From an uncultured Verrucomicrobiota bacterium (GTDB lineage Bacteria > Verrucomicrobiota > Verrucomicrobiia > Limisphaerales > AAA164-E04), in the NCBI GenBank assembly GCA_913061285.1, contig CAJXVR010000010.1:1-51177 (forward strand): a stretch of 51,177 nucleotides of DNA. Direction: 5' to 3'. Of this stretch, positions 24,802 to 33,622 are shown in pieces. The stretch's first letter is position 1, and the number at the start of each line of letters is the position of its first letter. The notes beneath the pieces were generated by a model. It did not search any database and was not told the origin of the DNA. It saw only the letters and a list, made by a program, of their open reading frames with translations. The translations under genes and the position numbers were made by a program.

Positions 24802-27800
24802 ATGATTCTTGACGCGATGTTGCAGCGGCTCTACGCGAGCCTAGTTAAAGGGCCGAGCCTTAATGCTCGGCCTCACAATAGTCGTCAGCGGGTCGATTTG
24901 ACGGAGATTGACGCCTTCCAAGGTCTTAAAGCCGCGAGCATCGTGGATTCCCTGCTCGGTTCGTCGAGATCGGTTGATTGTCCGGCGAGAGTCTCGCGTT
25001 TCGAGGCGCCCTCGACTCCAGAGCGCGAATGGACGGCTGAACAGAAACGGGCCCAAAAGGACTATTCGAATCAGACGCGGCTCCTGAATAAGTTTCATGA
25101 TATCTCCATTGATGCTCGTGACTACTACAATGATCATGGAGAAGACGCCCTTTTTGTTGCCTATCCGATGATTTCGGTGCCAGCAATTCAAGATCTGAAT
25201 GCGCCTAGTTCTCCAAGAGTATTGGCTCCCGTTGCGTTCATGCCGGTGTCGCTGTCGGTTAAACGGGGAACTCGAAAGGGAATCCAGCTCAAGGCAACGG
25301 GAGAAGGGGCAGATCTTCTCTTTCCGAATCCCGCTCTCTTGGCCTGGGTTGAACAGCAGTTTGGCAAAGAGATTGAGGATCTATTCGGCGATGAGGAGGG
25401 GGAGGATCCTTGGAAAGAGTTGAGGGAGATTCTCGGGCTGGTGACCAGTGCCATGGGGATTCGAGATTCCATCATTGCCCCTAGGCTTTCGATCGAACCG
25501 ATTCCAAAGATCCCTGACCTTCCGTCGAAGCCGACCGTTCTACCCTGTGGAGTGCTGGGCTTGTTTCCGACTACGAATCCAGGGCTGATGCGCGATACCA
25601 AGTGGATGATGGAAAACGAAAAGGAGCTCTTTGCCCCAGTGAACCTTTTCTTGAACCAGCGTGTGCTCGAAGTGCGGGAATCTGAGGAGCGGATTGAAGC
25701 AGCAGGGGAGGGAGAGGCGCCAGCTGCAAGCAGCAATCTTGGTTTTGAATATGAGTCCTTAGTCACGCAGGCAGATCCTTGTCAAGCGGACGCGGTGTTG
25801 CATGCCCGAAGCGATCAGGCGCTCGTGATTCATGGGCCTCCGGGAACCGGTAAGAGCCAGACGATTGCCAATATTATTGGTGATCATCTCGCTCGAGAGA
25901 AGCGCGTGCTTTTTGTGTGTGACAAACGAACCGCGCTCGACGTGGTCAAATACCGTCTCGATGCCCTTGGTCTAGGAGAACTCTGCGGTGTGATCCACGA
26001 TGTGCAGCGAGATCGACGTGGTCTCTATATGGGGATCCGAGAACGGCTTGAACAGCTTTCCGATGAAGCCCCACCCAAGTCCCCAATTCGACGCTTACAG
26101 AACTTGAACGAGAAGCTCGATGCGTTGCGAGACGAATTGCAAGCCTACTACGATACGCTCCACGCGAGCGATGAGGATCGACGCTCGTTTCATGAGCTGG
26201 TAGGGAGCTGGATGGCTCTTCGTCTCGAAACCAATGGGACATCAACTGAACTCTTGCGCGAACTTGGGAGTGCAACCGAGTTTGATGAGGCGCGTATTGA
26301 GGATTTTCTCGCTGACATTGATGAGTGTCTTCAACACGCCGCTAATGCTGAGTTGGGGCAGAATCCGTTCTATGGGCAATTGAGGTTGACCTTGTCGGAA
26401 TTCATGGCAGGCCATATTGATGACCTAGCCCACCTCCTCGAACGGGTCAAGGTTTCAGCGGGGGAATTGGATGCTCGACTCTCTGATGATCCCTTTCGTT
26501 TCACAAGAGAACAGAGTCTGGAATCTCAAGGAACGCAGCTCCGTGAAATTGCCGATTGCTTGAACGCGATTTTGGGGCAGTGGTGTGGGGAATCCTTCAT
26601 TCTCGCGCTGGCTGATCTTGACTCTCAGGGATTGATCGCATTTAGACGTGAAGCCGATGCCCTTGGAGATGACTTAGATCGGCTTCGGCAACCTCTTGAA
26701 CGATCTCTGGAACTCGCTTGTCCTCTGGGGGCGGTTCCGCTGGCTGAGATGAATGATCGAATCAAGAAGCTTGAGGATTACCTTCCGGTTGTCTCTAGTT
26801 GGACCCGTCTCTTCGCGTTTTCAAAACGAAAGGCAGCCGAAGAGATCCTCGCGCCGCTTGGGATTGCCGCGGATGCGGGTGGGATTCGCCGTGCATTAAC
26901 ATTTATGCACCAGTGTCGTTCTTCGCTCGTGGTGCGAGACTTTCTCTCTCGCCTTTCCCCTCAGGGAATCGGGAATGAGGGGGCTTTGACTGCGCTTGAA
27001 ATCTCTGACCGGTGCGCCTTTGTGCGATTGGCCATGGACCTTTTTCAACGGATCGACGAGAGCGCCTTTGCAGAACAATTCCGTTCGACCCTTCGTCAGG
27101 ATCTGACGAGTAAAGATGCCTTATCCGGGCTGAAGTCTCGCGTGGCGCTTTCGGTCGAACGTATCGGTCCGTTAGAAGATTATGAGTCTCGGGTTCGAGG
27201 CTTGAAGTTGTTTAGTGATCAAGCATTAGAAACCCTGTTGACCTCCGCCTTCAACGCGGAGCCTTCCCTGCCTCGCTGTGAACGATGGATCGTCGCCAAG
27301 GACTCTTTGGAAGACGTGCTCCGATTCGAACGAAGAATTGGAGATATGCCGGGCGGGCTCCTGAAGGCGGTAACGGCACTGGGTTGTTCATCAGTGGAGC
27401 CAGGGGTTGGCGTGAAACTGCTGCGGCGAGCTGCGACCGAAGCCGAACTTGGCGAGCGACTGAAGACGGATGCGGCTTTGATGGATATCACATCCGAACG
27501 CGTGGAGGCCGCTCTAAAGGAATTTGGACAACGGTTGGGGCAAAAGGAATCGTTGATCCGCGAGCTAGCCCTGTTTCATTGGAAAGGGCAGCAGCATGAG
27601 CGCTTGATGGCTAATCAAGGATCTCGCTTGAATACTCTCGGCTCGTCACTGAGGCAACGCCTCTTCATTCGTGGGAAGCGAGCCTTGAAGTTGCGGCAAA
27701 TGATCCAGGCGGGCCAAGGAATCGAGGGAGGGGACCCCCTATTTGATCTTTGCCCCGTATGGATGGCGAGTCCCTCGACCGTCGCTCAGATCTTTCCACG

Positions 27801-29127
27801 CGAACCCTTGTTTGATGTTATTATTTTTGATGAAGCGAGTCAGTGTCGGCTAGAGGAGGCCCTGCCGGTCTTGCTGCGCGGGAAACGGGTCGTCATTGCT
27901 GGGGACCCCAAGCAGCTGCCGCCGACACGATTTTTTGAATCTGCGGTGGGTGATTCGGAGTTTGCTGATGCTGAGAGTTTGGAGGAGCTTCAAGAGCAGC
28001 AGCTAAGTGAGACGGAGGACTTGCTCTCGGCGGCTCTCAATCTCGATTTGCAATCCTGTTATCTGGATGTTCACTATCGATCTCAAAGCGAGGCGTTGAT
28101 TGGCTTTTCCAATGAAGCGTTCTATCAGAGTCGTCTGCAGCCAATCCCGAGTCATCCCCAACGGCAGGCTAAGGAGTCGCCGCTGAAGGTCTATCGAGTG
28201 GATGGGGTGTATAAGGATCGATCCAATCCAGAGGAGGCGGAACAAGTTTCAGATCTCGTTGTGCGCCTGCTGGGTCAGAAGCAGACGCCTTCCATCGGGA
28301 TCGCTTGTTTTAATCTCAATCAACGGGATCTTATCGTCCGAGCCCTTGAGAAACGTGCTAGCGACGACAAGCAATTTGCGGAACGCCTTGAAGAGGCGAG
28401 GACTCGACAAGGGAAAGGATCCTTCGAGGGCCTCTTTGTTAAGAACCTTGAAAATGTCCAAGGAGACGAACGGGATCACATCATTATCAGCACAACCTTT
28501 GGGCCGGGTGGGGACGGGAAGTTTCGGCGTCACTTTGGAGCCTTGTCGCGGTCTGGTGGCGAACGCCGATTGAATGTGCTAGTGACTCGCGCACGCGAGA
28601 TGATTCATGTGTTCACTTCGATTCCACGCACCGAATATGCGGGATCCATTGAAACGGATGAACTGATCAATGTCACTGGGCGGCACTATCTCTACCGATT
28701 TCTTGCTTTTGCGGAAGCGATTGAGACGGACTTTGGATTAGAGCGGGGTGAGTGTGTCGGCGGGGGGGCACAACGGGGAGCCTTCGCTTCGTCATCGGTT
28801 ACCGTTTTTGCGGCGCGCTTGGCGGAGTCCGGTCAATTGGCGACGGAGAGTCCCTGGGGCAATGAAGGCTTCTGCGTGGACGTGGCGCTGAAGGAGCCGA
28901 GCGAATCCAATAAGGTTTCGATGGGGGTTTTGTTGGATTTCAATCGCTATCGCAAGACGCCTGACCCCGTTAAGTGGGAGCACTTTAGAAGTCAGATCTT
29001 GAAGCAGCAGGGCTGGGATTTGCGTCGAGTTTGGAGTCCGGAACTGTTTCGCAAAGATCAGGATGTGATGGATCAGCTTGTCCGAGAACATCGGGTGCGG
29101 TTTCCCCGGGCCGTTACCGATGACTAG
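24802..29127 (+). CDS. Large SF1 (UPF1-like) helicase with C-terminal nuclease-like domain
   Basis: About 1441 residues from the ATG at 24802; TTG 24790 and ATG 24817 are alternatives. An N-terminal region resembles the DUF4011-type extension of long bacterial helicases. Walker A HGPPGTGKSQTIANII lies near residue 344. About 650 residues of mostly helical insertion separate it from Walker B DVIIFDEASQC (near 1005), motif III GDPKQLPPT, HYRSQSEALI, and motifs V/VI (QGDERDHIIIS, RLNVLVTRARE). The last 110 residues look like an MTES_1575/Vsr-type nuclease: NEGFCVDVAL, MGVLLDF and GWDLRRVWSPELF. Proteins of this kind act on nucleic acid and some have been linked to phage defence. No partner gene is visible. 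Convergent with recD2, 13 bp apart. Confidence 0.85.
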   Translation: MILDAMLQRLYASLVKGPSLNARPHNSRQRVDLTEIDAFQGLKAASIVDSLLGSSRSVDCPARVSRFEAPSTPEREWTAEQKRAQKDYSNQTRLLNKFHDISIDARDYYNDHGEDALFVAYPMISVPAIQDLNAPSSPRVLAPVAFMPVSLSVKRGTRKGIQLKATGEGADLLFPNPALLAWVEQQFGKEIEDLFGDEEGEDPWKELREILGLVTSAMGIRDSIIAPRLSIEPIPKIPDLPSKPTVLPCGVLGLFPTTNPGLMRDTKWMMENEKELFAPVNLFLNQRVLEVRESEERIEAAGEGEAPAASSNLGFEYESLVTQADPCQADAVLHARSDQALVIHGPPGTGKSQTIANIIGDHLAREKRVLFVCDKRTALDVVKYRLDALGLGELCGVIHDVQRDRRGLYMGIRERLEQLSDEAPPKSPIRRLQNLNEKLDALRDELQAYYDTLHASDEDRRSFHELVGSWMALRLETNGTSTELLRELGSATEFDEARIEDFLADIDECLQHAANAELGQNPFYGQLRLTLSEFMAGHIDDLAHLLERVKVSAGELDARLSDDPFRFTREQSLESQGTQLREIADCLNAILGQWCGESFILALADLDSQGLIAFRREADALGDDLDRLRQPLERSLELACPLGAVPLAEMNDRIKKLEDYLPVVSSWTRLFAFSKRKAAEEILAPLGIAADAGGIRRALTFMHQCRSSLVVRDFLSRLSPQGIGNEGALTALEISDRCAFVRLAMDLFQRIDESAFAEQFRSTLRQDLTSKDALSGLKSRVALSVERIGPLEDYESRVRGLKLFSDQALETLLTSAFNAEPSLPRCERWIVAKDSLEDVLRFERRIGDMPGGLLKAVTALGCSSVEPGVGVKLLRRAATEAELGERLKTDAALMDITSERVEAALKEFGQRLGQKESLIRELALFHWKGQQHERLMANQGSRLNTLGSSLRQRLFIRGKRALKLRQMIQAGQGIEGGDPLFDLCPVWMASPSTVAQIFPREPLFDVIIFDEASQCRLEEALPVLLRGKRVVIAGDPKQLPPTRFFESAVGDSEFADAESLEELQEQQLSETEDLLSAALNLDLQSCYLDVHYRSQSEALIGFSNEAFYQSRLQPIPSHPQRQAKESPLKVYRVDGVYKDRSNPEEAEQVSDLVVRLLGQKQTPSIGIACFNLNQRDLIVRALEKRASDDKQFAERLEEARTRQGKGSFEGLFVKNLENVQGDERDHIIISTTFGPGGDGKFRRHFGALSRSGGERRLNVLVTRAREMIHVFTSIPRTEYAGSIETDELINVTGRHYLYRFLAFAEAIETDFGLERGECVGGGAQRGAFASSSVTVFAARLAESGQLATESPWGNEGFCVDVALKEPSESNKVSMGVLLDFNRYRKTPDPVKWEHFRSQILKQQGWDLRRVWSPELFRKDQDVMDQLVREHRVRFPRAVTDD

Positions 29128-29140
29128 CCGCGGTGTTTGT

Positions 29141-31330
29141 TTACCTGACGAGACCTTTTAGGCGGTCAAGAAGGCCTGAGAACCGTTCTTCGTAGGTCAC
29201 GTTTTTTACCGCGATCGCCATTGCCTTGGCTTGCCCTACGGTGACGACGAGTTTTCTTCCTCTCGTGATCCCCGTGTAGATGAGGTTTCGTTGGAGCATG
29301 ACAAATTGCTGTGTTGCGATCGGAATGACCACCGCTGGAAATTCAGAGCCCTGAGCCTTGTGGATGGTAATCGCGTAGGCCAGCGAAAGCTCGTCAAGTT
29401 CTCCGTAGTCATAAGACACTTTGCGATCATCAAAAAGAATCTCAACGACTTGTTCCGTCGGATCGACCAGCGCGATATGACCGATGTCGCCGTTGAAGAC
29501 CTCCTTGTCGTAGTTGTTCTCTGTTTGAATCACTTTGTCGCCGCGACGGAAATGCCATCCGAAGCGTTCCACACTTGGCTCTTCTGCACGATGAGGATTG
29601 AGCGCTTCTTGAAGTGCGATGTTGAGGGCCCTTGTGCCTAGGCTGCCTCGATTCATCGGGCAGAGAACTTGAATATCGCGACGGGCATCGAGGTGAAAGC
29701 GTTTGGGAATGCGCTCTTTGACCATCTTGATGAGGATCTGCGCGATCGTTTCAGGCTCGTCTCTTTCGACGAGAAAAAAGTCGGACTCGGCCGGGCTTGA
29801 TTTAAGGTCGGGGAGTGTGCCTTGATTTATTTTGTGGGCGGTGGTGATAATTTGGCTGCCAGAGGCCTGCCTGAAGATTTCAGTGAGGCGAACAACAGGG
29901 GCCACTTGACTGTTGATGAGATCCCTAAGAACTGAACCGGGGCCTACCGATGGGAGTTGATCAATATCTCCGACCAGGATCAGATGAGCGTGGGGCGGGA
30001 TGGCTCGCACGAGGTGTTGCATCAGCGGAACATCGACCATCGAGCATTCGTCAACGATAAGCACCTGCGTATCAAGAGGCCGAGATTCATTGCGCTGGAA
30101 TCCGCCATGCTTGGGATCAACTTCTAAAAGGCGATGGATCGTTTTGGCAACGGACCCCGTCGATTCACTCATTCGTTTCGCTGCGCGCCCTGTTGGGGCA
30201 CAGAGTAAAAAATTGACCTGCTTTGCTTTGAGGATTTTGAGAATCGATTGGATGAGCGTCGTTTTGCCGACGCCGGGCCCCCCAGTGATGATGGTCGCTC
30301 GATTCTGGAGCACCGTTTTGATGGCTTCGATCTGCTGTGTCGCCAGGGTCATTCCTAGCTTTGCTTGAACCCATTCAATGGCTCGGTCGATTTGTATGGC
30401 TGGGTAGGCAGGGGGACTACCTGCGATGGATCGGAAGCGATCAGCAATTGTGGTTTCGGCATGAAGCATTGCTGGAAGATAGATGGCTGCGTCGTCGTCG
30501 GCCGTCGTTGCGATGAGTTCCAGTGCCTCAAGGCATTGTTCGAGGCCGCGTGCAATAATCGAAGCTTCGATTTGTAGCAATCGCTCTGCGTGTTCCAGCA
30601 GAAGATTGCGGGGGAGGCGGCAATGCCCTTTGCCCATGGCCTCGAGGAGTACGTGATGAATACCTGCCCGAGCTCTCATCAGTGAGTCGAAGGGGATCCC
30701 GGTTTTTTGAGCGATTTGGTCGGCCGTATTGAAACCGATGCCGCGGATATCACGGCAAAGGACATAGGGGTTCGAGCGAACCGTTTCGATGGCTTCATTC
30801 CCGTAGGTCTTGTAGATGCGAACCGCACGACTCGTGCTAACCCCGTGTGAATGGAGGAAGACCATGATATCCCGGATGACCCGTTGCTCGGCCCAAGCAT
30901 CGCGGATCTTGCGTCGACGCATGGGGCCGATGCCGTCTATTTCTTCCAGAAGTTTGGATCGTTTCTCGATAACATCGATAATCTGCTCCCCAAAATGGCC
31001 CACCAATTTCTTTGCATAGACGGGGCCGATTCCTTTGATCATTCCGCTACCCAAGTACTTTTCCATTCCTTCACGGGAGCTAGGAGGGGTAGACTTGATC
31101 TTCTCTGCACGAAGCTGGAGGCCGTGCTCGCGATCTCTAACCCATTTGCCGCTGGCATGAATCCATTCGCCGGCATTGACGGCAGGAAGCTTGCCGATGA
31201 CGGTCAAGAGGTCACGCCGTCCCTTCGCCTTCACACGGAGAACGGCAAATCCGGTTTCCTCGTTGAAGAAAGTGACCCTCTCAATCAGGCCCGCCAACTC
31301 GTCTATCGCTTGATTGGAGGACGATGCCAT
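29141..31330 (-). CDS. recD2: RecD2-type ATP-dependent DNA helicase
   Basis: 729 residues, full length for the RecD2 (RecD-like, RecBC-independent) family. It has an N-terminal OB-like domain (1-80), a tandem helix-hairpin-helix region (about 95-215, e.g. GMIKGIGPVYAKKLV and DIRGIGFNTADQIAQKTGI), Walker A ITGGPGVGKTT (350-358), Walker B LIVDECSMVD, GDIDQLPSVGPG, and the C-terminal UvrD-like motif ITIHKAQGSEFPAVVIP. RecD2 is a 5'-3' DNA helicase implicated in replication-fork maintenance and repair. It lies downstream of the SPFH operon on the same strand after 161 bp and may have its own promoter. Confidence 0.94.
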   Translation of the reverse strand: MASSSNQAIDELAGLIERVTFFNEETGFAVLRVKAKGRRDLLTVIGKLPAVNAGEWIHASGKWVRDREHGLQLRAEKIKSTPPSSREGMEKYLGSGMIKGIGPVYAKKLVGHFGEQIIDVIEKRSKLLEEIDGIGPMRRRKIRDAWAEQRVIRDIMVFLHSHGVSTSRAVRIYKTYGNEAIETVRSNPYVLCRDIRGIGFNTADQIAQKTGIPFDSLMRARAGIHHVLLEAMGKGHCRLPRNLLLEHAERLLQIEASIIARGLEQCLEALELIATTADDDAAIYLPAMLHAETTIADRFRSIAGSPPAYPAIQIDRAIEWVQAKLGMTLATQQIEAIKTVLQNRATIITGGPGVGKTTLIQSILKILKAKQVNFLLCAPTGRAAKRMSESTGSVAKTIHRLLEVDPKHGGFQRNESRPLDTQVLIVDECSMVDVPLMQHLVRAIPPHAHLILVGDIDQLPSVGPGSVLRDLINSQVAPVVRLTEIFRQASGSQIITTAHKINQGTLPDLKSSPAESDFFLVERDEPETIAQILIKMVKERIPKRFHLDARRDIQVLCPMNRGSLGTRALNIALQEALNPHRAEEPSVERFGWHFRRGDKVIQTENNYDKEVFNGDIGHIALVDPTEQVVEILFDDRKVSYDYGELDELSLAYAITIHKAQGSEFPAVVIPIATQQFVMLQRNLIYTGITRGRKLVVTVGQAKAMAIAVKNVTYEERFSGLLDRLKGLVR

Positions 31331-31361
31331 TGAATGTTTGATTCAGAAACAATTGTGGTCG

Positions 31362-31384
31362 TCCCGTTATATGACCAAACGGGA
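31362..31384. repeat. Hairpin in recD2 upstream region
   Basis: Perfect 7-bp inverted repeat TCCCGTT (31362-31368) / AACGGGA (31378-31384) with a nine-base loop, 32 bp before the recD2 start. No T tract on either side. Confidence 0.45.
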
Positions 31385-31414
31385 ACCGTGAAGAGTCTAA
31401 GATCGTGCGGAGGG

Positions 31415-31432
31415 ATCCGTCAATCGACGGAT
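31415..31432. repeat. Second hairpin in recD2 upstream region
   Basis: Perfect 7-bp inverted repeat ATCCGTC (31415-31421) / GACGGAT (31426-31432) with a four-base loop AATC. On the minus strand the TTGACGGAT arm contains TTGACG, and TAGACT lies 18 bp beyond it, so the hairpin may overlap a recD2 promoter -35. The 161-bp gap holds nothing else I can support. Confidence 0.45.
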
Positions 31433-31491
31433 TCGCTGCGCGCTGCAGATGCCCGCTAAGAGCAAGTGCTGATGGCTGAGGCAGCGAAGCG

Positions 31492-31695
31492 TTAAGGCTT
31501 CTTAGCGGCACTCCAGTAGAGCCAAATGCCGAGAGCCAGGAGAAGGATCATCCACCACAGGTATCTGAGGCTTCGTGCAGCAGCTTCTGCGAAGGCCAAG
31601 GTGATGGGGAAGAGGAGAAAGAGGACCGCACCGAAGGCAATAAGCGCCACTAGCTTGGCTAGGGCGCGCTGCCTTCGATTGGGGTTCGAGCTCAT
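31492..31695 (-). CDS. 67-residue double-membrane-spanning protein of the SPFH operon
   Basis: A basic N-terminus (MSSNPNRRQRALAK) is followed by two hydrophobic helices, about residues 15-35 (VALIAFGAVLFLLFPITLAF) and 44-63 (LWWMILLLALGIWLYWSA), ending in AKKP. I recognise no family. Its ATG overlaps the stop of the upstream SPFH gene in an ATGA (31692-31695), so translation is almost certainly coupled. That makes it a candidate small membrane partner of the two SPFH proteins. Confidence 0.75.
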   Translation of the reverse strand: MSSNPNRRQRALAKLVALIAFGAVLFLLFPITLAFAEAAARSLRYLWWMILLLALGIWLYWSAAKKP

Positions 31696-32564
31696 CGTTG
31701 TCTGAGAACGGCGCCGTCTTGGCCGAGGGCATCAACAGGAATCATGATCTGTGCCGCGTTCTCTTTGCTATCGCCGCTGACGACGACCGGAGATTGGCCA
31801 TCCCAGTTTTCTACGATTTGGAGGTCGATAAACGCTGGGTTCTGCCGGAGTGCTTCTCCTCGGATGCGAATTGCCTCGGCATCGCCTTGTGCCTTGATCA
31901 CCGCCGTTTGAGCTTCAATCTCCGTTTGCTGTTGAAAGAATTTAGCTTTTTCAGCCTCTTGACCCTGGGTCATTTTCTGTTCGATCGCTGCAGTCAATTC
32001 GGCGGAGAGTCGGATTCCTTGCAGGGCGATGTCTACGATGGCGATCAAATCAGATCCGCCCTCGGCAGACTTGCCAAGTTTCATGCGAGTGTTTTCGAGT
32101 GTGCGGTTCTTGATGATTTCGCGCTTTTGGACGATTTCTTCAGCACTCTCGGTTGCTGCGGCTTCTTTCAAGGCCTCAACGACCCGGGGGCGAATGAGGC
32201 TTTGGAAGTAAGTTGGAATCCGGCTGTCATCGCTTTGATAAGATCGCCAAAGCTCGACCACCGATGCTTCAGGAACGCTGTAGAGAACGCGCAATTCCGT
32301 TACCACCTGTTGGAGATCTGAGGTGTAGCACTCGGCCTCCATAGAAACGGTTTGCTGTCGCACGCTGACTTGGTGGATTTCTGTGACCAGTGGCAATTTG
32401 AAGGTCAGACCTTCCGAAACGAAGAGATCTGAAGCTTTTCCCAGAGTGACGCGAACGCCCCGGTGGCCTGGCTCCACAACATAGGTTGATTGTGAACCGA
32501 AAATCACGAGGACAAAGACGATGAGTCCTATGCCGATCAGTTTCTGCAATGCTTGAGGTGTCAT
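31692..32564 (-). CDS. SPFH/prohibitin-family membrane protein (second copy)
   Basis: 290 residues. One N-terminal transmembrane helix (GIGLIVFVLVIFGSQSTYVV) precedes the SPFH core beginning EPGHRGVRVTLGK. The SPFH2 region has RPRVVEALKEAAA, and the helical coiled-coil tail reads KAQGDAEAIRIRGEALRQNP. Prohibitin/HflC-type proteins assemble large membrane cages around proteases or lipid domains. This copy is about 40% similar by eye to the protein encoded 47 bp upstream, consistent with tandem duplication. It could be called HflC-like, but no hflX or ftsH gene is adjacent. Coupled to the 67-residue membrane protein by ATGA overlap. Confidence 0.87.
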   Translation of the reverse strand: MTPQALQKLIGIGLIVFVLVIFGSQSTYVVEPGHRGVRVTLGKASDLFVSEGLTFKLPLVTEIHQVSVRQQTVSMEAECYTSDLQQVVTELRVLYSVPEASVVELWRSYQSDDSRIPTYFQSLIRPRVVEALKEAAATESAEEIVQKREIIKNRTLENTRMKLGKSAEGGSDLIAIVDIALQGIRLSAELTAAIEQKMTQGQEAEKAKFFQQQTEIEAQTAVIKAQGDAEAIRIRGEALRQNPAFIDLQIVENWDGQSPVVVSGDSKENAAQIMIPVDALGQDGAVLRQR

Positions 32565-32611
32565 ACTCGATTTTAAATTGAGGAAAGAGGGAAATGGGGT
32601 TTACTGGCTGC

Positions 32612-33445
32612 TTATTCTTCGTTGCTGGTCACGGGAAGAACGCGTTTCTTGATCGGTAGGATGAGCTCGGCGCCAGTTTGGTTCCCGCTGATGACCTTCG
32701 GGGTTTTTCCGTTCCAAGTTTGGACGATCTGTAGCTCGATGTAGGCGGGGTTCTCGGCAAGCGCTTTTCCCCGAATACGGATCGAATCCGCTTCGCCTTT
32801 AGCAGCAATGATTTTCGTTTGAGCATCGATTCTTGCCTTGTCTTGGGCGAAGATCGCTTTGTTAGCGTTTTGCTCCTGGACCATCTTTTGTTCGATGGCG
32901 TTCTCAAGTTTTGTTGAGAGGGAAATGTCTTCGAGGGTGATATCAGCAATGTAGATGAGGGATCCTACTTTTGCTCGAGCGATTTCAAGGGCAGAGGCTT
33001 TAACCTGATCACGTTGCTGGACGGTGTTCTGAGCCGTTCGTTCTTTGGTGACCTCTTTGAGCGCCTCGTCGACTCGGGGATATACGAGACTGACGAAGGG
33101 GTCTCCCTTAAATTTCTGAAAGATCTCTACTACCGATTCCTCGGGAATTCGGTAGAGAACATTGACGACGGTTTCGATTTCCTGGAGATCTTTAGAAATA
33201 CAGGTGGTCTTCATTTGGACCGTCTTTTGACGGATATTCATCATGCGAATCGAGCTGATGAATGGCGGTTTGAATCCAATTCCCTCGGGCTTAAAGTTAG
33301 GAGAGACTTTGCCGAGGGTGACTTGAACGCCACGATCGCCGGGTCGAACGATGTAGGTGAGTTGGGCTCCGATGATCGCTAGAATGAAGATCCCAGCCCC
33401 TACTAAGGCTAGTTTGTTGTTTCCGTCTGGTGACATGGATGACAT
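32612..33445 (-). CDS. SPFH/prohibitin-family membrane protein (first copy)
   Basis: 277 residues. The N-terminal helix ALVGAGIFILAIIGAQLTYIV leads into RPGDRGVQVTLGKVSPNF. The SPFH body has VYPRVDEALKEVT and the tail AAKGEADSIRIRGKALAENP, which aligns with the same block of the downstream paralogue. First gene of a three-gene minus-strand operon (this gene, paralogue, 67-residue membrane protein). An ATG at 33436 is an alternative start three codons in. The 177-bp region to 33622 is shared with the divergent polyamine cluster; I find no convincing promoter for either direction there. Confidence 0.88.
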   Translation of the reverse strand: MSSMSPDGNNKLALVGAGIFILAIIGAQLTYIVRPGDRGVQVTLGKVSPNFKPEGIGFKPPFISSIRMMNIRQKTVQMKTTCISKDLQEIETVVNVLYRIPEESVVEIFQKFKGDPFVSLVYPRVDEALKEVTKERTAQNTVQQRDQVKASALEIARAKVGSLIYIADITLEDISLSTKLENAIEQKMVQEQNANKAIFAQDKARIDAQTKIIAAKGEADSIRIRGKALAENPAYIELQIVQTWNGKTPKVISGNQTGAELILPIKKRVLPVTSNEE

Positions 33446-33622
33446 TTGTTAGGGACTTTTAAAGTTTAGATGAGAGAACTGTCTGGGGCCCATTAGGTCA
33501 AGGATTTCCGTGTTATTGTCGTGTTGGGTTGGAATCACAAGCGCTTGAATTCGTTGGGGGAAGGGGGCAAGATGCGCCGCTTTGAGATATTTATACAATT
33601 CTTCAGTAACTAAACGTGTTTG

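Noticed and set aside
11288..31330. Defence island (RelE-like, HNH, large helicase, RecD2)
   Set aside because: The genes are spread over 20 kb and separated by housekeeping and secreted-protein genes; no restriction, CBASS, retron or CRISPR components are present.
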